Shown here in pieces: positions 8,605-17,171 of a stretch of DNA of 64,000 nucleotides (its first letter is position 1; each line of letters starts with the position of its first letter). Below the pieces are notes generated by a model. The model searched no databases, was not told where the DNA came from, and was given only the letters and a program-made list of their open reading frames with translations. The position numbers and the translations under genes were made by a program. This DNA comes from Streptomyces sp. NBC_00237 (GTDB taxonomy: Bacteria; Actinomycetota; Actinomycetes; Streptomycetales; Streptomycetaceae). The stretch is from positions 2,536,501 through 2,600,500 of the forward strand of contig NZ_JAPEMT010000001.1 of the NCBI RefSeq assembly GCF_026342435.1, in the 5' to 3' direction.

Positions 8605-8697
8605 GCCGTCCGCGCACCGTCGCGCCCGTGGCGTGAGCCGTCCGCGCACCCCCGTGCCCGTGGCCTGAGCCGTCCGCGCACCGTCGCGCGCCGTCCC
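8602..8697. repeat. 32-bp tandem repeat, three copies
   Basis: Units starting at 8602, 8634 and 8666 each begin TGAGCCGTCCGCGCACC and diverge slightly in their second halves. The first unit includes the ectA stop codon, and TGA is repeated at the head of each unit. The array fills most of the unusually long 171-base ectA-ectB gap. Confidence 0.85.
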
Positions 8698-8775
8698 GCC
8701 GGACGTGCGTCCGCTCCGGGACCCCCTGAACTCCTTCTTCGTACACCCGCCCTCTCCCCATCCCAGGAGACCGCA

Positions 8776-10044
8776 GTGACCATCACACCCCCCGCCCTCA
8801 GCGTCTTCGAAACCCTTGAGTCCGAGGTCCGCAGCTACTGCCGCAGCTGGCCCGCCGTGTTCGACCGTGCGCAGGGCTCGCGCATGTACGACGAGGACGG
8901 CCACACCTACCTGGACTTCTTCGCGGGTGCGGGCTCCCTCAACTACGGGCACAACAACCCGGTCCTCAAACGCGCCCTGATCGACTACATCGAGCGCGAC
9001 GGGGTCACCCACGGCCTCGACATGGCGACGACCGCCAAGCGTGCGTTCCTGGAGACCTTCCAGAACGTGATCCTGCGGCCCCGCGACCTCCCGTACAAGG
9101 TGATGTTCCCGGGCCCGACGGGCACCAACGCCGTCGAGTCCGCGCTGAAGCTGGCCCGCAAGGTCAAGGGCCGCGAGTCGGTCGTGTCCTTCACCAACGC
9201 CTTCCACGGCATGTCGCTCGGCTCGCTGGCGGTCACCGGCAACGCCTTCAAGCGCGCCGGGGCGGGCATCCCCCTCGTCCACGGCACGCCGATGCCGTTC
9301 GACAACTACTTCGACGGCCAGGTCCCGGACTTCCTGTGGTTCGAGCGCCTCCTGGAGGACCAGGGCTCGGGCCTCAACAAGCCCGCCGCCGTGATCGTCG
9401 AGACGGTCCAGGGCGAGGGCGGCATCAACGTCGCCCGCGCCGAGTGGCTGCGCGCCCTCCAGGACCTGTGCCACCGCCAGGACATGCTGCTGATCGTCGA
9501 CGACATCCAGATGGGCTGCGGCCGTACCGGCGCGTTCTTCTCCTTCGAGGAGGCGGGCATCACGCCGGACATCGTCACCCTCTCCAAGTCGATCAGCGGC
9601 TACGGCCTGCCCATGTCGCTCTGCCTGTTCAAGCCGGAGCTGGACGTCTGGGAGCCGGGCGAGCACAACGGCACCTTCCGGGGCAACAACCCCGCCTTCG
9701 TGACGGCCGCCGCCGCCCTCGACGCCTACTGGGCCGACGGCCAGATGGAGAAGCAGACCCTGGCGCGCGGCGAGCTGGTCGAGCGAGCGCTGCTCGCCAT
9801 CGCCGACGAGAACGCCGAGGCGGGCGTCAGCTTCCGGGGCCGCGGGCTGGTCTGGGGCATCGAGTTCACCGACAAGGACCGCGCCACCGCCGTGTGCCGC
9901 CGCGCCTTCGAACTCGGCATGCTCCTGGAGACCTCGGGCCCGCAGAGCGAGGTCGTGAAGCTCCTCCCGGCCCTCACCATCCCGGCCGACGAACTCGACG
10001 AGGGGCTGCGCATCCTGGCGCGCGCGGTCCGCGAGACCGCCTGA
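8776..10044 (+). CDS. ectB: L-2,4-diaminobutyrate aminotransferase EctB
   Basis: This is a class III PLP aminotransferase of 422 residues. The cofactor aspartate motif is [13 protein letters not shown] (near residue 243), and the Schiff-base lysine is K271 in [13 protein letters not shown]. It converts L-aspartate-4-semialdehyde and glutamate to L-2,4-diaminobutyrate, the entry step to ectoine. GTG 8776 has AGGAG five bases upstream. It sits second in ectABCD, separated from ectA by the 32-bp repeat array. Confidence 0.96.
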   Translation: MTITPPALSVFETLESEVRSYCRSWPAVFDRAQGSRMYDEDGHTYLDFFAGAGSLNYGHNNPVLKRALIDYIERDGVTHGLDMATTAKRAFLETFQNVILRPRDLPYKVMFPGPTGTNAVESALKLARKVKGRESVVSFTNAFHGMSLGSLAVTGNAFKRAGAGIPLVHGTPMPFDNYFDGQVPDFLWFERLLEDQGSGLNKPAAVIVETVQGEGGINVARAEWLRALQDLCHRQDMLLIVDDIQMGCGRTGAFFSFEEAGITPDIVTLSKSISGYGLPMSLCLFKPELDVWEPGEHNGTFRGNNPAFVTAAAALDAYWADGQMEKQTLARGELVERALLAIADENAEAGVSFRGRGLVWGIEFTDKDRATAVCRRAFELGMLLETSGPQSEVVKLLPALTIPADELDEGLRILARAVRETA

Positions 10045-10117
10045 CGCCTCGTCACCCCACACATTCCGTACGTACGCACGCCGTACGTACTCACGCGAGA
10101 GAAGGGTCCACGTCACC

Positions 10118-10516
10118 GTGATTGTCCGCTCGTTCAAGGACATCGAAGGAACCGACCGCCATGTGAAGGCGAAGACCGGCACCTGGGAGAGCAAGCGCAT
10201 CGTGCTCGCCAAGGAGAAGGTCGGCTTCTCCCTGCACGAGACGACGCTCTACGCGGGTACGGAGACCCAGATGTGGTACGCGAACCACATCGAGGCCGTG
10301 CTGTGCGTCGAGGGCGAGGCGGAGCTCACCAACGACGAGACGGGCGAGACCCACTGGATCGAGCCCGGCACCATGTACCTGCTGGACGGACACGAGCGCC
10401 ACACCATGCGCCCGAAGACCGACTTCCGGTGCGTGTGCGTGTTCAACCCGCCCGTGACCGGACGGGAGGACCATGACGAGAACGGCGTCTACCCGCTGCT
10501 GACCGAGGAGGTCTGA
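10118..10516 (+). CDS. ectC: ectoine synthase EctC
   Basis: This is a cupin-fold protein of 132 residues. Family features include [19 protein letters not shown] at the N-terminus, the metal and substrate region [18 protein letters not shown], and [10 protein letters not shown]. It cyclises N-gamma-acetyl-diaminobutyrate to ectoine. The start is GTG at 10118. The 73-base spacer from ectB contains two copies of CCGTACGTAC (near 10067 and 10081). The next gene, ectD, begins five bases after its stop, so translation is probably coupled. Confidence 0.96.
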   Translation: MIVRSFKDIEGTDRHVKAKTGTWESKRIVLAKEKVGFSLHETTLYAGTETQMWYANHIEAVLCVEGEAELTNDETGETHWIEPGTMYLLDGHERHTMRPKTDFRCVCVFNPPVTGREDHDENGVYPLLTEEV

Positions 10517-10521
10517 GCCGT

Positions 10522-11436
10522 ATGACTGACGTACTGACGAACCCCGCGGGCTCCGCCACCGGAGATCTCTACCCCACGCGCGGAGCCGTCGAGGTCACCA
10601 CGCCCCGCCAGGACCCGGTGGTCTGGTCGGCGCCCGGCGCCGGGGGGCCGATCGGCGCGCAGGACCTGTCCGGCTTCGAGCGGGACGGATTCCTCACCGT
10701 CGACCAGCTGATCACGGACGAGGAAGTCGCCCTGTACCGGGCCGAGTTGGACCGACTGGTCACCGACCCGGCGGTACGTTCCGACGAGCGCTCCATCATC
10801 GAGCCGCAGTCGCAGGACGTCAGGTCGGTCTTCGAGGTCCACAAGCTGAGCACGGTCTTCGCCCAGCTGGTGCGCGACCCGCGGGTGGTGGGCCGGGCCC
10901 GCCAGATCCTCGGCTCGGACGTCTACGTCCACCAGTCCCGGATCAACGTCAAGCCCGGCTTCGGCGCTTCCGGCTTCTACTGGCACTCGGACTTCGAGAC
11001 CTGGCACGCCGAGGACGGCCTCGCGAACATGCGGACCGTGTCCGTCTCGATCGCCCTGACCGAGAACCTGGACACCAACGGCGGGCTGATGATCATGCCC
11101 GGCTCGCACAAGCACTTCCTGGGCTGCGCGGGCGAGACGCCGAGGGACAACTACAAGAAGTCGCTCCAGATGCAGGACGCGGGCACCCCGTCCGACGCGG
11201 CGCTGACCCGGATGGCCGACGCGCACGGCATCAGGCTCTTCACGGGCCGGGCCGGGTCGGCGACCTGGTTCGACTGCAACTGCATGCACGGCTCGGGCGA
11301 CAACATCACCCCGTACGCCCGCAGCAACGTCTTCATCGTGTTCAACAGCGTGGAGAACACGGCGGTGGAGCCCTTCGCGGCCCCGGTCCGGCGTCCCGAC
11401 TTCATCGGGGCGGGGGACTTCACGCCGGTGCGGTAG
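10522..11436 (+). CDS. ectD: ectoine 5-hydroxylase EctD
   Basis: This is a phytanoyl-CoA-dioxygenase-type Fe(II)/2-oxoglutarate oxygenase of 304 residues. The iron facial triad is visible as H155 and D157 (FYWHSDFETWH) and H256 (CNCMHGSGDN), with R267 (YARSNV) placed for 2-oxoglutarate binding. The EctD signature region FYWHSDFETWHAEDG is intact. It hydroxylates ectoine at C5, so the strain should make both ectoine and 5-hydroxyectoine. It is the last gene of the operon, and a 19-bp hairpin terminator follows. Confidence 0.96.
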   Translation: MTDVLTNPAGSATGDLYPTRGAVEVTTPRQDPVVWSAPGAGGPIGAQDLSGFERDGFLTVDQLITDEEVALYRAELDRLVTDPAVRSDERSIIEPQSQDVRSVFEVHKLSTVFAQLVRDPRVVGRARQILGSDVYVHQSRINVKPGFGASGFYWHSDFETWHAEDGLANMRTVSVSIALTENLDTNGGLMIMPGSHKHFLGCAGETPRDNYKKSLQMQDAGTPSDAALTRMADAHGIRLFTGRAGSATWFDCNCMHGSGDNITPYARSNVFIVFNSVENTAVEPFAAPVRRPDFIGAGDFTPVR

Positions 11437-11483
11437 CTCGTTCTGCTCGTTCTGTTTGGTTTGCTCGTTCGGCTCTGGTCGTG

Positions 11484-11525
11484 CGTCGTGGGGCCGGTCC
11501 TCTGGGGAGGACCGGCCCCACGACG
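11484..11525. terminator. bidirectional hairpin terminator
   Basis: A perfect 19-bp stem (11484-11502 with 11507-11525) has a 4-base loop. It is placed between the convergent ectD and ene-reductase genes. It lacks a T-run, as is common in Streptomyces terminators, and is symmetric, so it can serve both strands. Confidence 0.85.
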
Positions 11526-11537
11526 TCGTTTGCGGGA

Positions 11538-12614
11538 CTACTTGTTCAGTGCGGGATAGTCCGTGAAGCCCTTCTCGTCGCCGCCGAAGAAGGTGGCCGG
11601 GTCAGGGGTGTTGTACGGGCCCTCGGTGGCGAGCCGGGCGGGCAGGTCCGGGTTGGCGAGGAACAGCGCGCCGAACGCGAGCACGTCCGCCGCCCCCTCG
11701 TCGATGAGCCCGAGCGCCCGGTGGTCGGTCGGCCCGTCCGTGAACGGGTTGAGCACGAAGGCCCCGTCGAACTTCGCCCGCAGCACCGGGGTGAGCGCGC
11801 GGAACGCGTCGGTCGCCTCGGTGACGTGCAGATAGGCGAGGCCCAGCGGCGAGAGGGCGTCGACCAGCGCCTCGTACGTCCGGGGGACGTCGGTCTCGGT
11901 GATGTCGTTGTACGCGTTGCCGGGGGAGAGGCGGATCGCGGTCCGGCCCGCGCCGATCTCGGCGACGACGGCCCGGACGGTCTCGACGGCGAACCGGATG
12001 CGGTTGTCGACGGTGTCGCCGCCCCACTCGTCGGTCCGGAGGTTGGCGTTGGCGGAGAGGAACTGGTGGATCAAGTAGCCGTTGGCGCCGTGGAGTTCGA
12101 CTCCGTCGAAACCGGCGTCGACGGCGTTGCGGGCGGCGCGCGCGTAGTCCTGGACCGTCTCGCGGATCTCGTCGGCGGTCAGCGCGCGGGGCTCGGTGAA
12201 GTCCACGAGGCCCGCACCGGTGAAGAGCTGACCGGCGGGGGCGACGGCGGAGGGCGCGACCGGGGTCAGCCCGTCCGGCAGCAGGCTCGGGTGCCCGATC
12301 CTGCCGCCGTGCATGAGCTGGGCGAAGATCACGCCGCCGTCGGCGTGCACGGCGTCGGTGACCTTGCGCCACCCGGCGACCTGCTCCTCGCTGTGCAGGC
12401 CGGGCGTGAAGGGGTACCCCTGGCCGACGACGGACGGCTGGACCCCCTCGGTGACGATGAGCCCGGCGGAGGCGCGCTGTGCGTAGTACTCCGCGACCAG
12501 CTCGGTCGGCACGCCGCCCGCACCGGCGCGGCTGCGGGTCATCGGGGCCAGGGCGATGCGGTTGGCGAGGGTGGTGCCGGAGAGGTCGTACGAGGTGAAG
12601 GCGGTGCTGGACAT
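11538..12614 (-). CDS. alkene reductase (Old Yellow Enzyme family)
   Basis: This is an FMN-dependent NADPH ene-reductase of 358 residues. Hallmarks are NRIALAPMTRSRA, the substrate-binding pair in GVELHGANGYLIHQFLS, LRTDEWGGDTVDNRIRF and the C-terminal phosphate-binding segment DVLAFGALFLANPDLPARL. Such enzymes reduce activated C=C bonds in enones, quinones and nitro compounds. ATG 12614 is followed at once by the family start. It is divergent from a MarR regulator across a duplicated operator, which implies derepression by electrophiles. Confidence 0.9.
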   Translation of the reverse strand: MSSTAFTSYDLSGTTLANRIALAPMTRSRAGAGGVPTELVAEYYAQRASAGLIVTEGVQPSVVGQGYPFTPGLHSEEQVAGWRKVTDAVHADGGVIFAQLMHGGRIGHPSLLPDGLTPVAPSAVAPAGQLFTGAGLVDFTEPRALTADEIRETVQDYARAARNAVDAGFDGVELHGANGYLIHQFLSANANLRTDEWGGDTVDNRIRFAVETVRAVVAEIGAGRTAIRLSPGNAYNDITETDVPRTYEALVDALSPLGLAYLHVTEATDAFRALTPVLRAKFDGAFVLNPFTDGPTDHRALGLIDEGAADVLAFGALFLANPDLPARLATEGPYNTPDPATFFGGDEKGFTDYPALNK

Positions 12615-12639
12615 GGCGGTAGCCCCCCAGGAGTGTTTA

Positions 12640-12695
12640 TTGGTCGGCCAAGTAATACCGACGACGTCACTGTAGCTCATTACTTGGCCGACCAA
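12640..12695. promoter_or_regulatory. duplicated MarR-type operator between ene-reductase and MarR genes
   Basis: Two 17-bp arms (12640-12656 and 12679-12695) are perfect inverted copies. Each arm is itself a near-palindrome centred on TTGGTCGGCCAA. The centres are 39 bp apart, so two dimers could bind and cover both divergent promoters. Binding by the adjacent MarR protein is inferred. Confidence 0.75.
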
Positions 12696-12755
12696 GTTAA
12701 AGTGGTGAGAACTTTCCGACCGCGACCGTGACCGTGACGATGACGAGGACTTCCC

Positions 12756-13256
12756 ATGCACCCCGACGGCCCCGCCTGTCCCGACACCGTGCCCTTCCCG
12801 GGTGGCCCGGTCAGCTACTCCCTGTCGGTGGTGGCGAGGCTGCACCGGATCGCTGCGGGGAAGGTGCTGCGGTGCCTCGGTCTCTACCCGGGGCAGGAGT
12901 TCGTGATGATGCACCTGTGGGAGGCGGGCCCGGTGCGCCAGTCGGAGCTGATCAAAGCCGTGGGCCTCGACCCCTCCACGGTCACCAAGTCCCTCCAGCG
13001 CCTGGAACAGGCGGGCCACGTCCGCCGCCGCCCGGACCCGGCGGACAGGCGTGCCTCACTGGTCGAGGCGACCGAACAGGGCTGCGGGCTGCGGGACAAG
13101 GTCATGGAGGCGTGGGGCGAACTGGAGGCGCGGACCCTGGCGGGGCTGGAGGCGGACGAACGCGCCTCCCTGACGCGTCTCCTCGCCAAGGTCGAGCACA
13201 ACCTCTGCCCCGAGGCGGTCCCGCCCGTCCCGCCGATGGCGGGGGAGTGCGGCTGA
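12756..13256 (+). CDS. MarR family transcriptional regulator
   Basis: The product is 166 residues. The winged helix region reads RQSELIKAVGLDPSTVTKSLQRLEQAGHVRRRPDPADRRASLVEATEQG, the MarR pattern with the DxRA wing. Two cysteines sit near the dimer interface (C40 in VLRCLGL) and the ends, so thiol-based sensing of electrophiles is possible but unproven. It is divergent from the ene-reductase gene with the duplicated operator between them, and probably represses both. Confidence 0.88.
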   Translation: MHPDGPACPDTVPFPGGPVSYSLSVVARLHRIAAGKVLRCLGLYPGQEFVMMHLWEAGPVRQSELIKAVGLDPSTVTKSLQRLEQAGHVRRRPDPADRRASLVEATEQGCGLRDKVMEAWGELEARTLAGLEADERASLTRLLAKVEHNLCPEAVPPVPPMAGECG

Positions 13257-13320
13257 TCCTGCGGGGCTCGGTGGGGGTGCTGTTCCTGCCTGGGGCTACG
13301 CCCCTTGCCCCCTGCACGGG

Positions 13321-13449
13321 CTCCGCCCGCGCGTCCTCAAGCGCCGGACGGGCTGATTTTCCCCTCCGCCCGCGCGCCCTCAAGCGCCGGACGGGCTGAT
13401 CTCCCTCTCCGCCCGCGCGCCCTCAGACGCCGGACGGGCTGGTTTTTTC
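13321..13449. repeat. 43-bp tandem repeat overlapping the cobC 3' end
   Basis: Units start at 13321, 13364 and 13407 (period 43), with a partial fourth beginning at 13450. Each contains CTCCGCCCGCGCG and GCGCCGGACGGGCTG. The core GCCGGACGGGCTG is a common dispersed intergenic element in Streptomyces. The third unit encodes the last residues and stop of cobC. Confidence 0.85.
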
Positions 13450-14496
13450 CTCCGCCAGTACCTTCTCCAGCTCCGTCAGGAACCGGTCCGTCGTGGCCTC
13501 GTCCCGCACCGCGATCCGTACCCATCCCTCCCCGACGAGCCCCGGAAACGTGTCCCCCCGCCGCACCGCGAACCCCCGCTCCCGCAACCGCTCCCGTACC
13601 CCCGCCGCCCCCGGCACCCGTACGAGCACAAAGGGAGCCCGAGCCCCCTCGACCACCCGCACCGGCCCGAGCCCGGCCAGCCCGGCCAGCAAGTACTCCC
13701 GGTCCGCAGCCACCCGAGCGGCAGCCCGCGAAGCCTCCTCCACCGCCTCCGCCGCAACGCACCCCTCCGCCGCCACCAGCGCGGGCGTCGACACCGGCCA
13801 CAACGGCTGCGCCCGCTCCAAGAGCGCGATCGTCTCCGGCGCGGCGGTCACATAACCCACCCGCAGCCCCGCCAGCCCCCACGTCTTCGTCAGACTCCGC
13901 AGCACCACCAACCCCGGCACATCCACCCGCCCCACCAACGCCTCCGGCTCCCCCGGCACCGCGTCCATGAACGCCTCGTCGACCACCAGCACCCGCCCCG
14001 GACGGGCAAGCCCGGCGATCGCGGCAGCCGCATGCAGCACCGACGTCGGGTTTGTCGGATTCCCGATCACCACCAGATCGGCATCCTCGGGGACGGCCCC
14101 CGCCTCCAGCCGGAACCCGTCCTCCTCCCGCAGCAGCACCCGCCCCACCTCGTGCCCCGCGTCCCGCAGCGCCGCCTCCGGCTCCGTGAACTGCGGGTGC
14201 ACCACCACCGGCCTCCGCACCTGAAGAGCCCGCGCGATCAGTACGAACGCCTCCGCCGCCCCCGCCGTCAGCAGCACCCGGTCCACCGGCAGCCCGTGGT
14301 GCGCGGCCACCGCCGCCCGCGCCGCCCGCCCGTCCGGATACGCGGCGAGCGTGTCCAGGGAAGCGGCCAGGCGTGCCTTCAGCCACTCAGGCGGCGTGCC
14401 GGACCGTACGTTGACCGCGAGGTCGACCAGCCCCGCCTCCGCGCCCCGCACCTCCGCATCGCCGTGATGCCGCAGGTCATGGTCGAAAGAGGTCAC
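13423..14496 (-). CDS. cobC: CobC-type PLP-dependent protein (Rv2231c family)
   Basis: This class I/II aminotransferase-fold protein of about 357 residues belongs to the histidinol-phosphate-aminotransferase-like branch. The segments VIGNPTNPTS, VLVVDEAFMD and the PLP lysine in SLTKTWGLAGLRVGY are clear. In cobalamin pathways CobC homologues act around threonine-O-phosphate/aminopropanol for the nucleotide loop. GTG 14496 is chosen after GGTGGA; 14505 is an alternative. It overlaps the upstream CbiG/CobE-like gene by about 20 bases. Its C-terminus (PSGV) is encoded by the 43-bp repeat. Confidence 0.8.
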   Translation of the reverse strand: MTSFDHDLRHHGDAEVRGAEAGLVDLAVNVRSGTPPEWLKARLAASLDTLAAYPDGRAARAAVAAHHGLPVDRVLLTAGAAEAFVLIARALQVRRPVVVHPQFTEPEAALRDAGHEVGRVLLREEDGFRLEAGAVPEDADLVVIGNPTNPTSVLHAAAAIAGLARPGRVLVVDEAFMDAVPGEPEALVGRVDVPGLVVLRSLTKTWGLAGLRVGYVTAAPETIALLERAQPLWPVSTPALVAAEGCVAAEAVEEASRAAARVAADREYLLAGLAGLGPVRVVEGARAPFVLVRVPGAAGVRERLRERGFAVRRGDTFPGLVGEGWVRIAVRDEATTDRFLTELEKVLAEEKTSPSGV

Positions 14497-14971
14497 CGGT
14501 TCCACCCATCCCTGTGCAGGCCACCGCGCACGTCGCCATGGCCGGTCGCCCCTCGGGGCTCGACTTCCTTTTCGGTACGAGGAGTTCCGCCCCGCTGCCC
14601 GGCGCCCCGACACCCAACGGCCCGCCGTCCAGCGGCCCGACACCCAGCGCCCCGACACCCAGTGCCGCGAGCGCCGCCGCCTCCGCCACCGACGGCGTGC
14701 CCACCGCGCTCAGTGCCCGCCCCGACGGGTTCGGCACCGTCACCCCGGCCAGCAGCTCCGCACCGTACGAAAGGACCGGCACCCCGAGCCGCCGCGCGCA
14801 CTCGACGATCGCCCGCTCGTCCGCCTTCACGTCGACGGTGGCGAGCGCGTCGACCGCGCCGAGAGGCACCCCGGCTTCGCCGAGGACGCCCACCACCAGC
14901 GCGTACAGCTCATCGACCGGTGCGTCCTCGCAGGCCCCGACCCCCACGGTCACCCTTGTGGAAGCAGACAC
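14477..14971 (-). CDS. cobalamin biosynthesis protein, CbiG C-terminal/CobE-like
   Basis: The product is 164 residues. It opens VTVGVGACEDAPVDELYALV and contains LATVDVKADERAIVECARRLGVPVLSY and the threonine/proline turn typical of CbiG_C/CobE. Only that domain is present; the N-terminal precorrin-lactone hydrolase half of full CbiG is missing, as in CobE. A glycine/leucine-rich low-complexity stretch (GVGALGVGPLDGGPLGVG) follows. GTG 14971 has AAAGGA suitably upstream. It is followed by, and overlaps, cobC. Confidence 0.75.
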   Translation of the reverse strand: MSASTRVTVGVGACEDAPVDELYALVVGVLGEAGVPLGAVDALATVDVKADERAIVECARRLGVPVLSYGAELLAGVTVPNPSGRALSAVGTPSVAEAAALAALGVGALGVGPLDGGPLGVGAPGSGAELLVPKRKSSPEGRPAMATCAVACTGMGGTGDLFRP

Positions 14972-15045
14972 CGGACATCCTTTCGCGCGGCGAATCGGCC
15001 CATTCCGACATGCGCCGCACCGCGCCCATCGACTAGCAAGGGCTC

Positions 15046-15783
15046 ATGGCGTACACGGCGGTCCTCGTCGCGCTCGGCGCGTTCCTGATGACGCTGTTCG
15101 GTGGCTGGGTCGCCCAGCGCGTCACCGACCGGCGGCACCTCGTGCTGGGCCTGGCCGGAGGGCTGATGCTCGGCGTGGTCGGCCTGGACCTGCTGCCGGA
15201 GGCCCTGGAGGCCGCCGACAGCGAGGTCTTCGGCGTGCCCGCCGCCCTGCTCCTGTTCGTCGGCGGCTTCCTCGCCGCGCACGTCGGCGAGCACCTCCTC
15301 GCGGGACGACACGCCGCGCACGGGGGAGAAGAGGGGGAGCGGATCCCGGAGGTCGGGCTCACCGCCGCCTCCGCCATGGTCGGCCACAGCCTCATGGACG
15401 GCATCGCCCTCGGCGCGGCCTTCCAGGTCGGCGGCGGCATGGGCGTCGCCGTGGCGCTCGCGGTGATCGCCCACGACTTCGCCGACGGCTTCAACACGTA
15501 CACACTGACCAGCCTGTACGGCAACGCCCGCCGCAAGGCCCTCGCGATGCTGTTCGCGGACGCGGCGGCCCCGGTGGTCGGCGCCGCCTCCACCCTCTTC
15601 TTCACCCTTCCGGCCGAACTCCTCGGCTGCTATCTGGGCTTCTTCGGCGGAGTGCTGCTCTACCTGGCCGCCGCCGAGATCCTCCCGGAGGCCCACCACG
15701 ACCACCCGGCCCGCTCCACCCTGCTGTGCACGGTGGCGGGCGCGGGCTTCATCTGGCTGGTGGTGGGCATCGCGGCGGAGTGA
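15046..15783 (+). CDS. ZIP family divalent metal transporter
   Basis: This integral membrane protein of 245 residues has about eight hydrophobic segments. The ZIP metal-site motifs are in helix 4 (GHSLMDGIALG) and helix 5 (AHDFADGFNTYTL), and a short histidine-bearing loop (GRHAAHGGEEGE) precedes helix 4. ZIP proteins import Zn2+, Fe2+, Mn2+ or Co2+. Its location inside the cobalamin cluster, convergent on cobB, makes cobalt supply plausible, but the sequence does not decide the metal. Confidence 0.8.
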   Translation: MAYTAVLVALGAFLMTLFGGWVAQRVTDRRHLVLGLAGGLMLGVVGLDLLPEALEAADSEVFGVPAALLLFVGGFLAAHVGEHLLAGRHAAHGGEEGERIPEVGLTAASAMVGHSLMDGIALGAAFQVGGGMGVAVALAVIAHDFADGFNTYTLTSLYGNARRKALAMLFADAAAPVVGAASTLFFTLPAELLGCYLGFFGGVLLYLAAAEILPEAHHDHPARSTLLCTVAGAGFIWLVVGIAAE

Positions 15784-15791
15784 GTGCGCGG

Positions 15792-17171
15792 TCATGGCTG
15801 TGCGCACCGCTCCACGAACCGGTACGCCATCTCCGGAGCCGCCGCCCAGTGCGTGTGCAGGTAGCTGGCATGCACATTGCCCTGTACGAATCCCTCGACC
15901 CGGCGCTCTGGATGCGTGAAGCCCCACGCGGGCGACGCCCCCGCCCCCGGTTCGATCACGGTCCGGTGGAACTCGTGCCCGCGCAGCCGCGTCCCGGCGG
16001 CGGCCAGCGCACTGTCACCGACGGCCACGGCCTCCCGGTACCCGAGCGTCAGCTTCTCCGACATCCGTGCCTCGGCGTCGAGCACCCCGCACAGGGGCTG
16101 CCCGTCGAGCGAGCGCGCCAGATACAGCAGCCCGGCGCACTCGGCCGCCACCGGCGCCCCCGAACGAGCCAGCTCGGCAACGGCCTTGCGCAACGGCTCA
16201 TTGGCCGAGAGCTCGGGCGCGTACACCTCGGGAAACCCACCCCCGATCACCAACCCGCCCGTCCCGTCCGGCAGTTGCTCGTCGCGCAGCGGGTCGAACG
16301 GTACGACGGTGGCCCCGGCCGCACCCAGCAACTCCGCATGCTCGGCGTACGAGAACGTGAAAGCGGGCCCCGCGGCCACCGCGACCACCGGCCCCGCTCC
16401 ACCCACGCCTCCTCGGGCTGCCCGCATGCTCCCGGTCCGCCCGGCTTCCCCGCCCGGCTCCCAGGCCGCGTCCCCCGTCGTCCCCGCCGCACGCGCCAGA
16501 GCGAGCACCGCCTCCAGATCCACCCCACCCCGCACCTGCTCCGCCAGCGCGGCAACCGCCTCCACCGCTTCGGCCTGCCGCTCGGCCACCGGCACCAGCC
16601 CCAGGTGCCGCGACGGCGTCCGGACCTGCTTGGCCCGCCGCAGCGCGCCCAGCACCGGCACCCCCGAACCGTCGAGGGCCTCCCGCAACAGCTCCTCGTG
16701 CCGGTCCGACCCCACCTTGTTCAGGATGACGCCCCCGATCCGCACCTCCGGATCCCACGAGGCGAAGCCGTGCACCAGCGCCGCCACCGACCGCGACTGC
16801 GACGACCCGTCCACCACCAGCACCACCGGCGCCCGCAGCAGCTTCGCGATCTGCGCCGTCGACGCCAACTCGCCCTGCCCGGCAGCCCCGTCGTACAGGC
16901 CCATCACGCCTTCGACGATCGCCAGATCACATCCGGCGGCCCCGTGCTCGAACAGCGGACCGACCAGATCAGGACCGCACAGGTACGCGTCCAGGTTCCG
17001 CCCGGGCCGCCCCGTCGCCAGCGCGTGGTACCCGGGGTCGATGTAGTCAGGCCCCACCTTGTGCGGCGAAACCCTCAGCCCGCGCTCCGTGAAGGCAGCC
17101 ATCAGCCCCGTCGCGACGGTGGTCTTCCCACTGCCCGACGACGGCGCGGCCACCACGATCCGTGCTACCAC
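15792..17171 (-). CDS. cobB: cobyrinate a,c-diamide synthase CobB
   Basis: The product is 459 residues. The N-terminal ATP-binding domain carries the P-loop in VVAAPSSGSGKTTVATG and the segment KVGPDYIDPGYH. The C-terminal class I glutamine-amidotransferase-like domain has its cysteine in VAAECAGLLYLA and HEFH near the end. It amidates cobyrinate side chains a and c using ATP and glutamine. GTG 17171 overlaps the cobO stop by seven bases, so translation is coupled. The linker contains a poorly conserved Gly/Ala/Arg-rich insert (about residues 240-270). Confidence 0.92.
   Translation of the reverse strand: MVARIVVAAPSSGSGKTTVATGLMAAFTERGLRVSPHKVGPDYIDPGYHALATGRPGRNLDAYLCGPDLVGPLFEHGAAGCDLAIVEGVMGLYDGAAGQGELASTAQIAKLLRAPVVLVVDGSSQSRSVAALVHGFASWDPEVRIGGVILNKVGSDRHEELLREALDGSGVPVLGALRRAKQVRTPSRHLGLVPVAERQAEAVEAVAALAEQVRGGVDLEAVLALARAAGTTGDAAWEPGGEAGRTGSMRAARGGVGGAGPVVAVAAGPAFTFSYAEHAELLGAAGATVVPFDPLRDEQLPDGTGGLVIGGGFPEVYAPELSANEPLRKAVAELARSGAPVAAECAGLLYLARSLDGQPLCGVLDAEARMSEKLTLGYREAVAVGDSALAAAGTRLRGHEFHRTVIEPGAGASPAWGFTHPERRVEGFVQGNVHASYLHTHWAAAPEMAYRFVERCAQP

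Noticed and set aside
10060-10095. Repeated CCGTACGTAC before ectC as an operator
   Set aside because: Two short copies of a simple alternating sequence common in Streptomyces spacers; no symmetry or spacing that suggests a regulator site.
13321-13449. Possible CRISPR-like array
   Set aside because: The 43-bp units are contiguous tandem copies without unique spacers, and there are no cas genes in the window.
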